Assembly: GCF_001439845.1 (NCBI RefSeq)
Contig: NZ_JYLO01000016.1
Coordinates: forward strand, 79,041 to 143,040
Length of the DNA: 64,000 nucleotides
Reading direction: 5' to 3'
Source: Pseudomonas lactis
GTDB lineage: Bacteria; Pseudomonadota; Gammaproteobacteria; Pseudomonadales; Pseudomonadaceae
The position numbers were made by a program, and so were the translations under genes. The notes beneath the pieces were generated by a model. The model did no database searches, was not told where the DNA came from, and saw nothing but the letters and a program-made list of their open reading frames with translations. Within the stretch, counting starts at the first letter, position 1. Each line of letters begins with the position of its first letter. Positions 49,728 to 56,808 of the stretch are shown piece after piece.

Positions 49728-50333
49728 ATGAGCAGCATTCGCGAGCGCAACAAAGAAAAAATCCTGCGGGCGGCGAGCGAGGAGTTTGCCGATAAGGGCT
49801 TCGCCGCGACCAAAACCAGCGACATCGCCGCCAAGGCCGGGCTGCCCAAGCCCAACGTCTATTACTACTTCAAGTCCAAGGACAACCTCTACCGCGAGGT
49901 GCTCGAAAGCATTATCGAGCCGATCCTGGCCGCCTCTACGCCGTTCAATCCCGACGGCGAGCCCAAGGAGGTGTTGAGCAACTACATCCGCTCCAAAATC
50001 CGCATCTCCCGCGACCTGCCGTTCGCCTCCAAGGTGTTCGCCAGCGAAATCATGCACGGCGCCCCACACCTGAGCGCCGACCAGGTTGAACAGCTCAATG
50101 CCCAGGCCAAGCACAATATCGACTGCATCCAGAGCTGGGTTGACCGTGGCCTGATCGCAGCGATAGACCCCAACCACCTGATGTTCAGCATCTGGGCAGC
50201 CACCCAGACCTATGCCGATTTCGACTGGCAGATCTCGGCAGTGACCGGCAAGGCCAAGCTGGATGAAGCCGATTATGAGGCGGCGGCGCAGACGATTATT
50301 CGGTTGGTGCTCAAGGGGTGTGAGCCGGATTGA
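49728..50333 (+). CDS. TetR family transcriptional regulator (RutR-like)
   Basis: A 201-residue repressor-type protein. The N-terminal helix-turn-helix spans about residues 10-55: KILRAASEEFADKGFAATKT, then SDIAAKAGLPKPNVYYYFKS. This recognition-helix text and the C-terminal block WAATQTYADFDWQISAVTGK are characteristic of the RutR/YcdC subgroup, whose E. coli member binds uracil and thymine. The start at 49728 (MSSIRERNKEKIL) is supported by the domain boundary. It is divergent from the DUF808 gene. Pyrimidine or purine sensing would fit the nearby glyoxylate and urea genes but is inference. Confidence 0.86.
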   Translation: MSSIRERNKEKILRAASEEFADKGFAATKTSDIAAKAGLPKPNVYYYFKSKDNLYREVLESIIEPILAASTPFNPDGEPKEVLSNYIRSKIRISRDLPFASKVFASEIMHGAPHLSADQVEQLNAQAKHNIDCIQSWVDRGLIAAIDPNHLMFSIWAATQTYADFDWQISAVTGKAKLDEADYEAAAQTIIRLVLKGCEPD

Positions 50334-50350
50334 TAGACCGCGCAGAGGCT

Positions 50351-50441
50351 ATCGCAGGCAAGCCAGCTCCCACATCGTCCAGCGTCGTACACACTATGTA
50401 TGAACACCGCAAAGCCCCTGTGGGAGCGGGCTGCCCGCGAT
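50351..50441. repeat. REP pair upstream of the RAYT gene
   Basis: The left unit is the standard sequence. The right unit is a variant, GTGGGAGCGGGCTGCCCGCG. It lies 97 bases before the RAYT start. Confidence 0.88.
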
Positions 50442-50537
50442 AGCGCCCTCCCAGAAACATCCTGCCAAAAGCTCACAGAACAGCCTCAGCCACCGAGATC
50501 TAGCCTCTCAGAACCCCATCTGAAGAGAGGCCAAGGA

Positions 50538-50996
50538 ATGCCTGATCTACCTGCTTCAAAACGCCTGCGCATCGGCCGCTATAACGAATCCAACCGCATT
50601 TACCTGCTCACCACAAACACCCTTGAACGTGAGCCCATCTTCACCGACTTCAGACTCGGCCGTCTGGTCGTACACCAATTCAGGATCGCTCAATGTAAAG
50701 GGCTCGCAACCTCATTGGCCTGGGTAGTAATGCCTGATCATTTCCATTGGCTTGTTGCTCTGGAGAAAGGTTCGCTTGCCGACTTGATGCGACAAGTGAA
50801 GTCCAAGAGCACCCGAATTGTGAATGCGGTGGCTGGCCGCCAAGGTCGCCTCTGGCAACCGGGTTTTCATGATCATGCCGTGCGTCGCGAGGAAAGCCTT
50901 GAGGGGATTGCACGCTACATCGTAGCCAATCCACTCAGGGCCGGGCTGGTAAAGAAGTTTGGCGACTATCCGCTGTGGGATGCTATTTGGGTTTGA
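50538..50996 (+). mobile_element. rayT: REP-associated tyrosine transposase (RAYT) gene
   Basis: A 152-residue single-domain Y1 HUH transposase of the IS200/IS605-related TnpA_REP family. The metal-binding HUH motif is His68-Phe-His70 in VVMPDHFHWL. The catalytic Tyr127 is in ARYIVANPLRAG, followed by LWDAIWV, the usual RAYT C-terminus. GRLWQPGFHDHAVRREESL is the family middle block. It has REP pairs on both sides, 97 bases upstream and 21 bases downstream, which is the arrangement expected of the enzyme that spreads them. RAYTs do not move themselves as insertion sequences do; they are single-copy and vertically inherited. CCAAGGA lies close to the ATG. Confidence 0.92.
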
Positions 50997-51016
50997 CTGT
51001 AGACCGAGTCGACTGC

Positions 51017-51104
51017 ATCGCAGGCAAGCCAGCTCCCACACTGATTGGATTCACACAGTTGGATTTGTGAACACCGCCAATGTGGGAGCTGGCTTGCCTG
51101 CGAT
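51017..51104. repeat. REP pair downstream of the RAYT gene
   Basis: Two perfect outward-facing REP units are separated by about 42 bases, between RAYT and the GlcG-like gene. Confidence 0.9.
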
Positions 51105-51127
51105 AGCTTACTCACAGTCAGAACGAT

Positions 51128-51568
51128 TCAAGCCGACACCCCCGCATCCGCCATCAACCCCACTCCCTCTATCGCGGTGATCGCACACTGCTCGTCAATA
51201 TCGGACGTGTCCCCGCTGATCCCGATCGCGCCCAGCACCATGCCGCTCTGATCCCGAATCAACACCCCACCCGGTGCCGGCACGACGCTGCCCTGCCCCA
51301 GGCTGTTCAACGCCGCGATAAACGCCGGGCGCTGTTGGGCGTCCAGCGCCAGCAAACGTGAACCCTTGCCCAGGGCGATGGCGCCCCAGGCCTTGCCGAT
51401 GGCGATTTGCGGGCGTAGCAGGCTGGCGCCGTCTTCGCGTTGCAGGGTGACCAGGTGGCCGCCGCTGTCGAGCACCGCGATGGTCAGCGGCGCAGCCGAA
51501 ATGGTGCGGCCTGCGGTGAGGGCCTGGGTGGCCAGTTGGGTGGCGAGTTTCAAGGTTAAAGCGCTCAT
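51128..51568 (-). CDS. GlcG/HbpS family heme-binding-type protein
   Basis: A 146-residue DUF336 (GlcG/HbpS) protein. TIAVLDSGGHLVTLQREDGA and APGGVLIRDQSGMVLGAIGI are the two conserved blocks, and GISGDTSDIDEQCAITAIEG ends the domain. GlcG relatives accompany glycolate/glyoxylate genes in many bacteria, and some family members bind heme, but no enzyme activity is settled. No signal peptide is visible. It diverges from gcl and shares the gap that contains two TTGTATACAA palindromes, so the two transcripts are probably co-regulated. Confidence 0.88.
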   Translation of the reverse strand: MSALTLKLATQLATQALTAGRTISAAPLTIAVLDSGGHLVTLQREDGASLLRPQIAIGKAWGAIALGKGSRLLALDAQQRPAFIAALNSLGQGSVVPAPGGVLIRDQSGMVLGAIGISGDTSDIDEQCAITAIEGVGLMADAGVSA

Positions 51569-51659
51569 AGGTGCCGTCCTTATCTTGTTATGGGTAAAGC
51601 GGTGAGGTCTGTTTGATCAGATGCTCGATCACACAAATAGAACACAATGATATTTGTTT

Positions 51660-51669
51660 TTGTATACAA
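51660..51669. promoter_or_regulatory. Palindromic operator 1 (TTGTATACAA)
   Basis: A perfect ten-base palindrome 92 bases upstream of the GlcG-like gene. It fits the TNGT-NN-ACNA form bound by FadR-type GntR regulators. An identical copy lies at 51788. Confidence 0.65.
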
Positions 51670-51742
51670 TATTTCCCAACAAAGGCTCCATACGTCGAAA
51701 AAAGCGCTTCCGACGAACGCAAAGGTCAGTTTACGAAAGGCA

Positions 51743-51772
51743 TTGACCAACGCCGCTCGCCGTGAATACACT
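51743..51772 (+). promoter_or_regulatory. Sigma-70 type promoter of gcl
   Basis: TTGACC and TACACT are 18 bases apart. They end 52 bases before the gcl ATG, and operator 2 starts 16 bases after the -10 box. Confidence 0.55.
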
Positions 51773-51787
51773 TTGGACAGACACCAC

Positions 51788-51797
51788 TTGTATACAA
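51788..51797. promoter_or_regulatory. Palindromic operator 2 (TTGTATACAA)
   Basis: Identical to operator 1, 128 bases away. It lies just past the predicted transcription start of gcl, a typical place for repression. Confidence 0.68.
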
Positions 51798-51824
51798 TTA
51801 CAAAACGCAAGAGGCACCAAAACC

Positions 51825-53600
51825 ATGAGCAAAATGAGAGCAATCGAAGCCGCCGTCCTGGTGATGCGCCGTGAAGGTGTGGATACCGCCTTCGGCATCC
51901 CAGGCGCCGCGATCAACCCGCTGTATTCGGCCTTGCAGAAGGTGGGTGGCATCGATCACGTCCTTGCTCGCCACGTTGAAGGCGCCTCGCACATGGCCGA
52001 GGGCTACACCCGCACCAAGGCCGGCAATATCGGCGTGTGCATCGGCACATCCGGCCCGGCAGGTACCGACATGGTCACCGGCCTGTACAGCGCCTCGGCC
52101 GACTCGATCCCGATCCTGTGCATCACCGGCCAAGCCCCTCGCGCCCGGATGCACAAGGAAGACTTCCAGGCCGTGGACATCACCAGCATCGTCAAACCGG
52201 TGACCAAGTGGGCAACCACGGTGCTGGAACCCGGCCAAGTGCCTTACGCGTTCCAGAAAGCCTTCTATGAAATGCGCTCCGGCCGCCCGGGCCCGGTGCT
52301 GATCGACCTGCCGTTCGACGTACAGATGGCCGAGATCGAATTCGACATCGACGCCTACCAGCCGCTGCCTCTGGCCAAGCCGCTGGCGACCCGTGTGCAG
52401 GTGGAAAAAGCCCTGGCCCTGCTCGATGCAGCCGAACGCCCACTGCTGGTGAGCGGTGGCGGCGTGATCAACGCCGACGCCAGCGAGTTGCTGGTGGAGT
52501 TCGCTGAGTTGACCGGCATCCCGGTGATCCCGACCCTGATGGGTTGGGGCACGATCCCGGACGACCACCCGCTGATGGTGGGCATGGTCGGCCTGCAAAC
52601 CTCGCACCGCTACGGCAACGCCACGATGCTCAAGTCGGACGTGGTGCTGGGCATCGGCAACCGCTGGGCCAACCGTCACACCGGTTCGGTCGAGGTGTAC
52701 ACCGAGGGCCGTAAATTCATTCACGTCGACATCGAGCCGACCCAGATTGGCCGCGTGTTCACGCCGGACCTGGGCATCGTTTCCGACGCCGGCTCCGCGC
52801 TGACAATGTTCATCGAAGTGGCCCGCGAGTGGAAAGCCGCCGGCAAGCTCAAGGACCGCAGTGCCTGGTTGCATGACTGCCAACAGCGCAAGGCCACCCT
52901 GCACCGCAAGACTCACTTCGACAACGTGCCGGTCAAGCCGCAGCGCGTGTACGAAGAGATGAACCAGGTGTTCGGCAAAGACACCTGCTACGTCAGCACC
53001 ATCGGCCTGTCGCAGATTGCCGGCGCGCAATTTCTGCATGTGTACAAGCCACGTCACTGGATCAACTGCGGCCAAGCCGGCCCATTGGGCTGGACCATTC
53101 CGGCAGCGCTGGGCGTGGTCAAGGCCGACCCGAGCCGCAAAGTGGTGGCCTTGTCGGGCGACTATGACTTCCAGTTCATGATCGAAGAACTGGCGGTGGG
53201 CGCGCAGTTCAAGCTGCCGTACATCCACGTGGTGGTGAACAACTCTTACCTGGGCCTGATCCGCCAAGCCCAGCGTGGGTTCGAGATGGACTACTGCGTG
53301 CAGCTGTCCTTCGACAACCTCAACGCCCCGGAACTCAACGGCTATGGCGTCGACCATGTGGCGGTTGCCGAGGGCCTGGGCTGCAAGGCGCTGCGTGTGT
53401 TCGAGCCAGGCCAGATCCAACCGGCCTTGCGCCGCGCCCAAGAGATGATCGAAGAATTCAAGGTGCCGGTGATCGTTGAGATTATTCTGGAACGGGTGAC
53501 CAATATTTCCATGGGCACCGAGATCAACGCCGTCAATGAATTCGAAGATCTGGCCCTGGTCGGCAACGATGCGCCGACTGCCATTTCCCTGCTCGATTAA
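51825..53600 (+). CDS. gcl: Glyoxylate carboligase (tartronate-semialdehyde synthase)
   Basis: A 591-residue ThDP and FAD-dependent enzyme that joins two glyoxylates into tartronate semialdehyde and CO2. FGIPGAAINPLYSALQKVGG near residue 22 replaces the usual ThDP-activating Glu with Val/Ala-type residues, as known for Gcl. RHVEGASHMAEGYTRTKAGN and GTSGPAGTDMVTGLYSAS follow. The ThDP motif GDYDFQFMIEELAVGAQFKL leads into VVVNNSYLGLIRQAQRGF. The length is exactly that of other Gcl proteins. It is the first gene of gcl-hyi-glxR-glycerate kinase-pyk, under a promoter with a candidate operator. Confidence 0.97.
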   Translation: MSKMRAIEAAVLVMRREGVDTAFGIPGAAINPLYSALQKVGGIDHVLARHVEGASHMAEGYTRTKAGNIGVCIGTSGPAGTDMVTGLYSASADSIPILCITGQAPRARMHKEDFQAVDITSIVKPVTKWATTVLEPGQVPYAFQKAFYEMRSGRPGPVLIDLPFDVQMAEIEFDIDAYQPLPLAKPLATRVQVEKALALLDAAERPLLVSGGGVINADASELLVEFAELTGIPVIPTLMGWGTIPDDHPLMVGMVGLQTSHRYGNATMLKSDVVLGIGNRWANRHTGSVEVYTEGRKFIHVDIEPTQIGRVFTPDLGIVSDAGSALTMFIEVAREWKAAGKLKDRSAWLHDCQQRKATLHRKTHFDNVPVKPQRVYEEMNQVFGKDTCYVSTIGLSQIAGAQFLHVYKPRHWINCGQAGPLGWTIPAALGVVKADPSRKVVALSGDYDFQFMIEELAVGAQFKLPYIHVVVNNSYLGLIRQAQRGFEMDYCVQLSFDNLNAPELNGYGVDHVAVAEGLGCKALRVFEPGQIQPALRRAQEMIEEFKVPVIVEIILERVTNISMGTEINAVNEFEDLALVGNDAPTAISLLD

Positions 53601-53610
53601 GGAGAACCCT

Positions 53611-54393
53611 ATGCCGCGCTTTGCTGCCAACCTGTCCATGCTGTTTACCGAACAGGATTTCCTTGCTCGCTTCAAAGCGGCTGCCGATGCCGGTTTCCAA
53701 GGCGTGGAGTACCTGTTCCCGTATGAATTCAGCTCTGCCGACATCAAGGCGCAGCTGGACGCCAACGGCCTGACCCAGGTGCTGTTCAACCTGCCAGCCG
53801 GTGACTGGGCCAAGGGCGAACGCGGCCTGGCTTGCCACCCGGACCGGGTCGAGGAGTTCCGTGCCGGGGTCAAGCTGGCTATCGCCTATGCCCAGGTATT
53901 GGGCAACACCCAGGTCAACTGCCTGGCGGGTATCCGGCCACAAGGCGTTGATGACGAGACCGTAGAAAAGACCTTCGTCGCCAACCTCAAGTACGCCGCC
54001 GAAAAGCTGCAGGCAGCGGGTATCAAGCTGGTGATGGAGATGATCAACACCCGCGACATTCCGGGCTTCTACCTCAACAACACGGCGCAGGCCCTGTCGA
54101 TTCGCGAGCAAGTGGGCAGCGCCAACCTGTTCCTGCAATACGACATCTACCACATGCAAATCATGGAAGGCGACCTGGCGCGGACCATGGCGACGCACCT
54201 GGGCGAGATCAACCACATCCAACTGGCGGACAACCCAGGGCGCAACGAGCCAGGGACCGGTGAGATCAACTACCGCTTCCTGTTCGAGCATCTGGACCGC
54301 ATTGGTTACGCGGGTTGGGTCGGCTGTGAGTACAAGCCGTTGACCACCACCGAGGCGGGTTTGGGTTGGCTCAAGACCCATAACGCCATCTGA
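53611..54393 (+). CDS. hyi: Hydroxypyruvate isomerase
   Basis: A 260-residue TIM-barrel of the xylose-isomerase-like superfamily that interconverts hydroxypyruvate and tartronate semialdehyde. MPRFAANLSMLFTEQDFLAR is the family start. GFQGVEYLFPYEF and LVMEMINTRDIPGFYLNNTA hold metal-binding acids. YDIYHMQIMEGDLARTM and NHIQLADNPGRNEPGTGEIN, with the next acid residues, complete the metal site. It begins ten bases after gcl, with AAGGAG ahead of its ATG. It is followed by a perfect hairpin made of a collapsed REP pair. Confidence 0.96.
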   Translation: MPRFAANLSMLFTEQDFLARFKAAADAGFQGVEYLFPYEFSSADIKAQLDANGLTQVLFNLPAGDWAKGERGLACHPDRVEEFRAGVKLAIAYAQVLGNTQVNCLAGIRPQGVDDETVEKTFVANLKYAAEKLQAAGIKLVMEMINTRDIPGFYLNNTAQALSIREQVGSANLFLQYDIYHMQIMEGDLARTMATHLGEINHIQLADNPGRNEPGTGEINYRFLFEHLDRIGYAGWVGCEYKPLTTTEAGLGWLKTHNAI

Positions 54394-54413
54394 CAACAGA
54401 CACGACACCAAAC

Positions 54414-54445
54414 AATGTGGGAGCTGGCAAGCCAGCTCCCACATT
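54414..54445. repeat. Collapsed REP pair: perfect 15-bp hairpin with 2-base loop
   Basis: AATGTGGGAGCTGGC and its exact inverse are joined by AA. The outer halves of two REP units remain and the centre is missing. It lies 21 bases after hyi and 18 bases before glxR, inside the operon. Confidence 0.92.
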
Positions 54446-54462
54446 AAAAGAGGATTTTGATC

Positions 54463-55353
54463 ATGGCTAAAATCGGATTTATCGGCACCGGCATCATGGG
54501 CCAACCCATGGCCGCCAACCTGCAGAAAGCAGGCCATCAACTGTTTCTCTCCGAACATCACGGCAAGGCACCGGCTGAACTGATCAGCGCCGGCGCCGTG
54601 GCCCTGGCCAACCCGCAACAAGTGGCCCAGGAAGCCGAGTTCATCATCGTCATGGTGCCCGACACCCCACAAGTCGATGACGTGCTGTTTCGCGCCGACG
54701 GCGTGGCTGCGGGCCTGTCACCGAACAAGGTGGTGATCGACATGAGCTCGATCTCCCCGACCGCCACCAAAGCGTTCGCCGCCAAGGTCAACCAGGCCGG
54801 CGCGCAGTACCTGGACGCCCCGGTGTCCGGTGGTGAAGTCGGCGCCAAGGCCGGCACCTTGAGCATCATGGTCGGCGGCGAACCGCAGACTTTTGAACGC
54901 GCACTGCCGCTGTTCCAGAGCATGGGCAAGAACATCACCCTGGTGGGCGGCAATGGCGATGGCCAGACCGCCAAGGTGGCCAACCAGATCATCGTTGCCC
55001 TGAACATCCAGGCGGTGGCCGAAGCGTTGTTGTTCGCCTCCAAAAACGGCGCCGACCCAGCCAAGGTGCGTGAAGCGCTGATGGGTGGCTTTGCATCGTC
55101 CAAGATCCTGGAAGTGCACGGCGAGCGCATGATCAAGGGCACCTTCGACCCGGGTTTCCGCATCAACCTGCACCAGAAGGACCTGAACCTGGCATTGGCC
55201 GGCGCCAAGGAACTGGGGATCAACCTGCCGAACACCGCCGGCACCCAGCAAGTGTTCAGCACCTGCACCGCAATTGGCGGCGGCAACTGGGACCACTCGG
55301 CACTGATCAAGGGCCTGGAGCATATGGCGAACTTCTCGATTCGCGAAAAATAA
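54463..55353 (+). CDS. glxR: Tartronate semialdehyde reductase
   Basis: A 296-residue member of the 3-hydroxyisobutyrate dehydrogenase family that reduces tartronate semialdehyde to D-glycerate with NAD(P)H. The Rossmann motif is KIGFIGTGIMGQPMAANLQK. LDAPVSGGEVGAKAGTLSIM is the substrate-binding signature. KVANQIIVALNIQAVAEALL carries the catalytic Lys, and LHQKDLNLALAGAKELGINL is the C-terminal block. The start at 54463 has AGAGG ahead of it. The gene follows hyi after a 69-base gap taken up by a hairpin, and a second palindromic repeat lies downstream. Confidence 0.95.
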   Translation: MAKIGFIGTGIMGQPMAANLQKAGHQLFLSEHHGKAPAELISAGAVALANPQQVAQEAEFIIVMVPDTPQVDDVLFRADGVAAGLSPNKVVIDMSSISPTATKAFAAKVNQAGAQYLDAPVSGGEVGAKAGTLSIMVGGEPQTFERALPLFQSMGKNITLVGGNGDGQTAKVANQIIVALNIQAVAEALLFASKNGADPAKVREALMGGFASSKILEVHGERMIKGTFDPGFRINLHQKDLNLALAGAKELGINLPNTAGTQQVFSTCTAIGGGNWDHSALIKGLEHMANFSIREK

Positions 55354-55364
55354 CCCACACCGCT

Positions 55365-55490
55365 GATCGTTCCCACGCTCCGCGTGGGAATGCCTCTTGT
55401 GACGCTTCGCGTCACGCTTTGGGCGCAGAGCGTCCCGGACTGCATTCCCACGCAGAGCGTGGGAACGATCGCAGAGCGTGGGAACGATCG
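55365..55490. repeat. Third palindromic repeat type, inside the gcl operon
   Basis: The arms GATCGTTCCCACGCTCCGCG...GGGAATGC and GCATTCCCACGCAGAGCGTG...GGAACGATC are inverse with one mismatch. They enclose a smaller hairpin (GTGACGC-TTC-GCGTCAC). A partial duplicate of the right arm follows (CAGAGCGTGGGAACGATCG). It fills most of the 174-base gap between glxR and the glycerate kinase gene. Confidence 0.88.
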
Positions 55491-55527
55491 CTGCACCTCT
55501 AATAAAGAATCCCCCGGGAGCCCGCTT

Positions 55528-56808
55528 ATGTCGGTCGATCCGCAACACCTGCTTCGCGAGCTGTTTGCCACAGCCATCGACGCCGCCCACCCCCGGCAAG
55601 TCCTCGAACCCTACCTGCCTGCCGACCGCAGTGGCCGTGTGATCGTGATCGGCGCCGGCAAAGCCGCGGCCGCCATGGCGCTGGTTGTCGAAGACTGTTG
55701 GCAGGGCGAAGTCTCGGGCCTGGTGGTCACCCGCTATGGCCACGGCGCGCCATGCAAAAAAATCGAAGTAGTCGAAGCCGCCCACCCGGTTCCGGATGCA
55801 GCCGGCCTTGCCGTGGCCCAGCGCGTGCTGGAACTGATCAGCCATCTGGGCGAAAACGACCGCGTGATCTTCCTGCTCTCCGGCGGTGGCTCGGCACTAC
55901 TCGCCCTGCCCGCCGAGGGCATCACCCTGGCGGACAAGCAAGCCATCAACAAAGCCCTGCTTAAATCCGGCGCCACCATTGGCGAGATGAATTGCGTGCG
56001 CAAGCACCTCTCGGCGATCAAGGGCGGGCGCTTGGCCAAGGCCGCGTGGCCGGCCACGGTGTACACCTACGCGATCTCCGACGTGCCGGGTGACCAGGCC
56101 ACGGTGATTGCCTCGGGCCCGACGGTCGGCGACCCGAGCACCTCGCAACAGGCCCTGGCGATCCTCAAGCGCTACCACATCGACGCCCCCGCTTCGGTGC
56201 GCAGTTGGCTTAACAACCCCGCCTCGGAAACCGTCAAGCCCGGCGACCCGGTGCTTGCCCGCAGCCACTTCCAATTGATCGCCCGCCCGCAGCAATCGCT
56301 TGAAGCGGTGGCGGTCAAAGTACGCCAGTCCGGTTTCAGCCCGCTGATCCTCGGTGACCTTGAAGGCGAAGCCCGCGATGTGGCCAAGGTACACGCCGGC
56401 ATCGCCCGGCAGATCGTGCAGCACGGCCAGCCATTGGCGGCGCCGTGCGTGATTCTTTCGGGGGGCGAAACCACCGTCACCGTACGCGGCGACGGCCGTG
56501 GCGGGCGCAATGCGGAATTCCTCTTGAGCCTCACCGACAGCCTCAAGGGCCTGCCCGGCGTGTACGCCCTGGCCGGCGATACCGATGGCATCGACGGTTC
56601 AGAAGACAACGCCGGCGCGATCATGACCCCCTGCAGCTACCGCCGTGCCGAAGCCCTGGGCTTGTCGGCCAGTGATGAGCTGGACAACAACAACGGCTAC
56701 GGCTATTTCGCCGCCCTGGGCGACTTGATCGTCACCGAGCCGACGCGCACCAACGTCAACGACTTGCGCGCCATCCTGATCCTTGAGACTGCCAACCATG
56801 ACGCCTGA
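55528..56808 (+). CDS. ttuD: Glycerate kinase, MOFRL type (TtuD-like)
   Basis: A 426-residue glycerate 2-kinase of the GckA/TtuD (DUF4147 plus MOFRL) type, sometimes annotated hydroxypyruvate reductase. VIVIGAGKAAAAMALVVEDC and FLLSGGGSALLALPAEGITL are N-domain blocks. GEMNCVRKHLSAIKGGRLAK and YAISDVPGDQATVIASGPTV follow. The C-terminal MOFRL domain has LSGGETTVTVRGDGRGGRNA and ALAGDTDGIDGSEDNAGAIM. It phosphorylates glycerate made by GlxR. The GGGAG before the ATG at 55528 supports this start. The pyk start overlaps its end by 11 bases. Confidence 0.92.
   Translation: MSVDPQHLLRELFATAIDAAHPRQVLEPYLPADRSGRVIVIGAGKAAAAMALVVEDCWQGEVSGLVVTRYGHGAPCKKIEVVEAAHPVPDAAGLAVAQRVLELISHLGENDRVIFLLSGGGSALLALPAEGITLADKQAINKALLKSGATIGEMNCVRKHLSAIKGGRLAKAAWPATVYTYAISDVPGDQATVIASGPTVGDPSTSQQALAILKRYHIDAPASVRSWLNNPASETVKPGDPVLARSHFQLIARPQQSLEAVAVKVRQSGFSPLILGDLEGEARDVAKVHAGIARQIVQHGQPLAAPCVILSGGETTVTVRGDGRGGRNAEFLLSLTDSLKGLPGVYALAGDTDGIDGSEDNAGAIMTPCSYRRAEALGLSASDELDNNNGYGYFAALGDLIVTEPTRTNVNDLRAILILETANHDA

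Noticed and set aside
50538..50996. The transposase as a functional insertion sequence
   Set aside because: It has no IS ends or target duplication. HUH motif, size and flanking REPs identify a RAYT, which is a domesticated single gene.
51798..53873. A 691-codon minus-strand frame opposite gcl
   Set aside because: The translation is rich in His, Gln and Arg as expected from reversed Pseudomonas codons, while gcl itself is certain.
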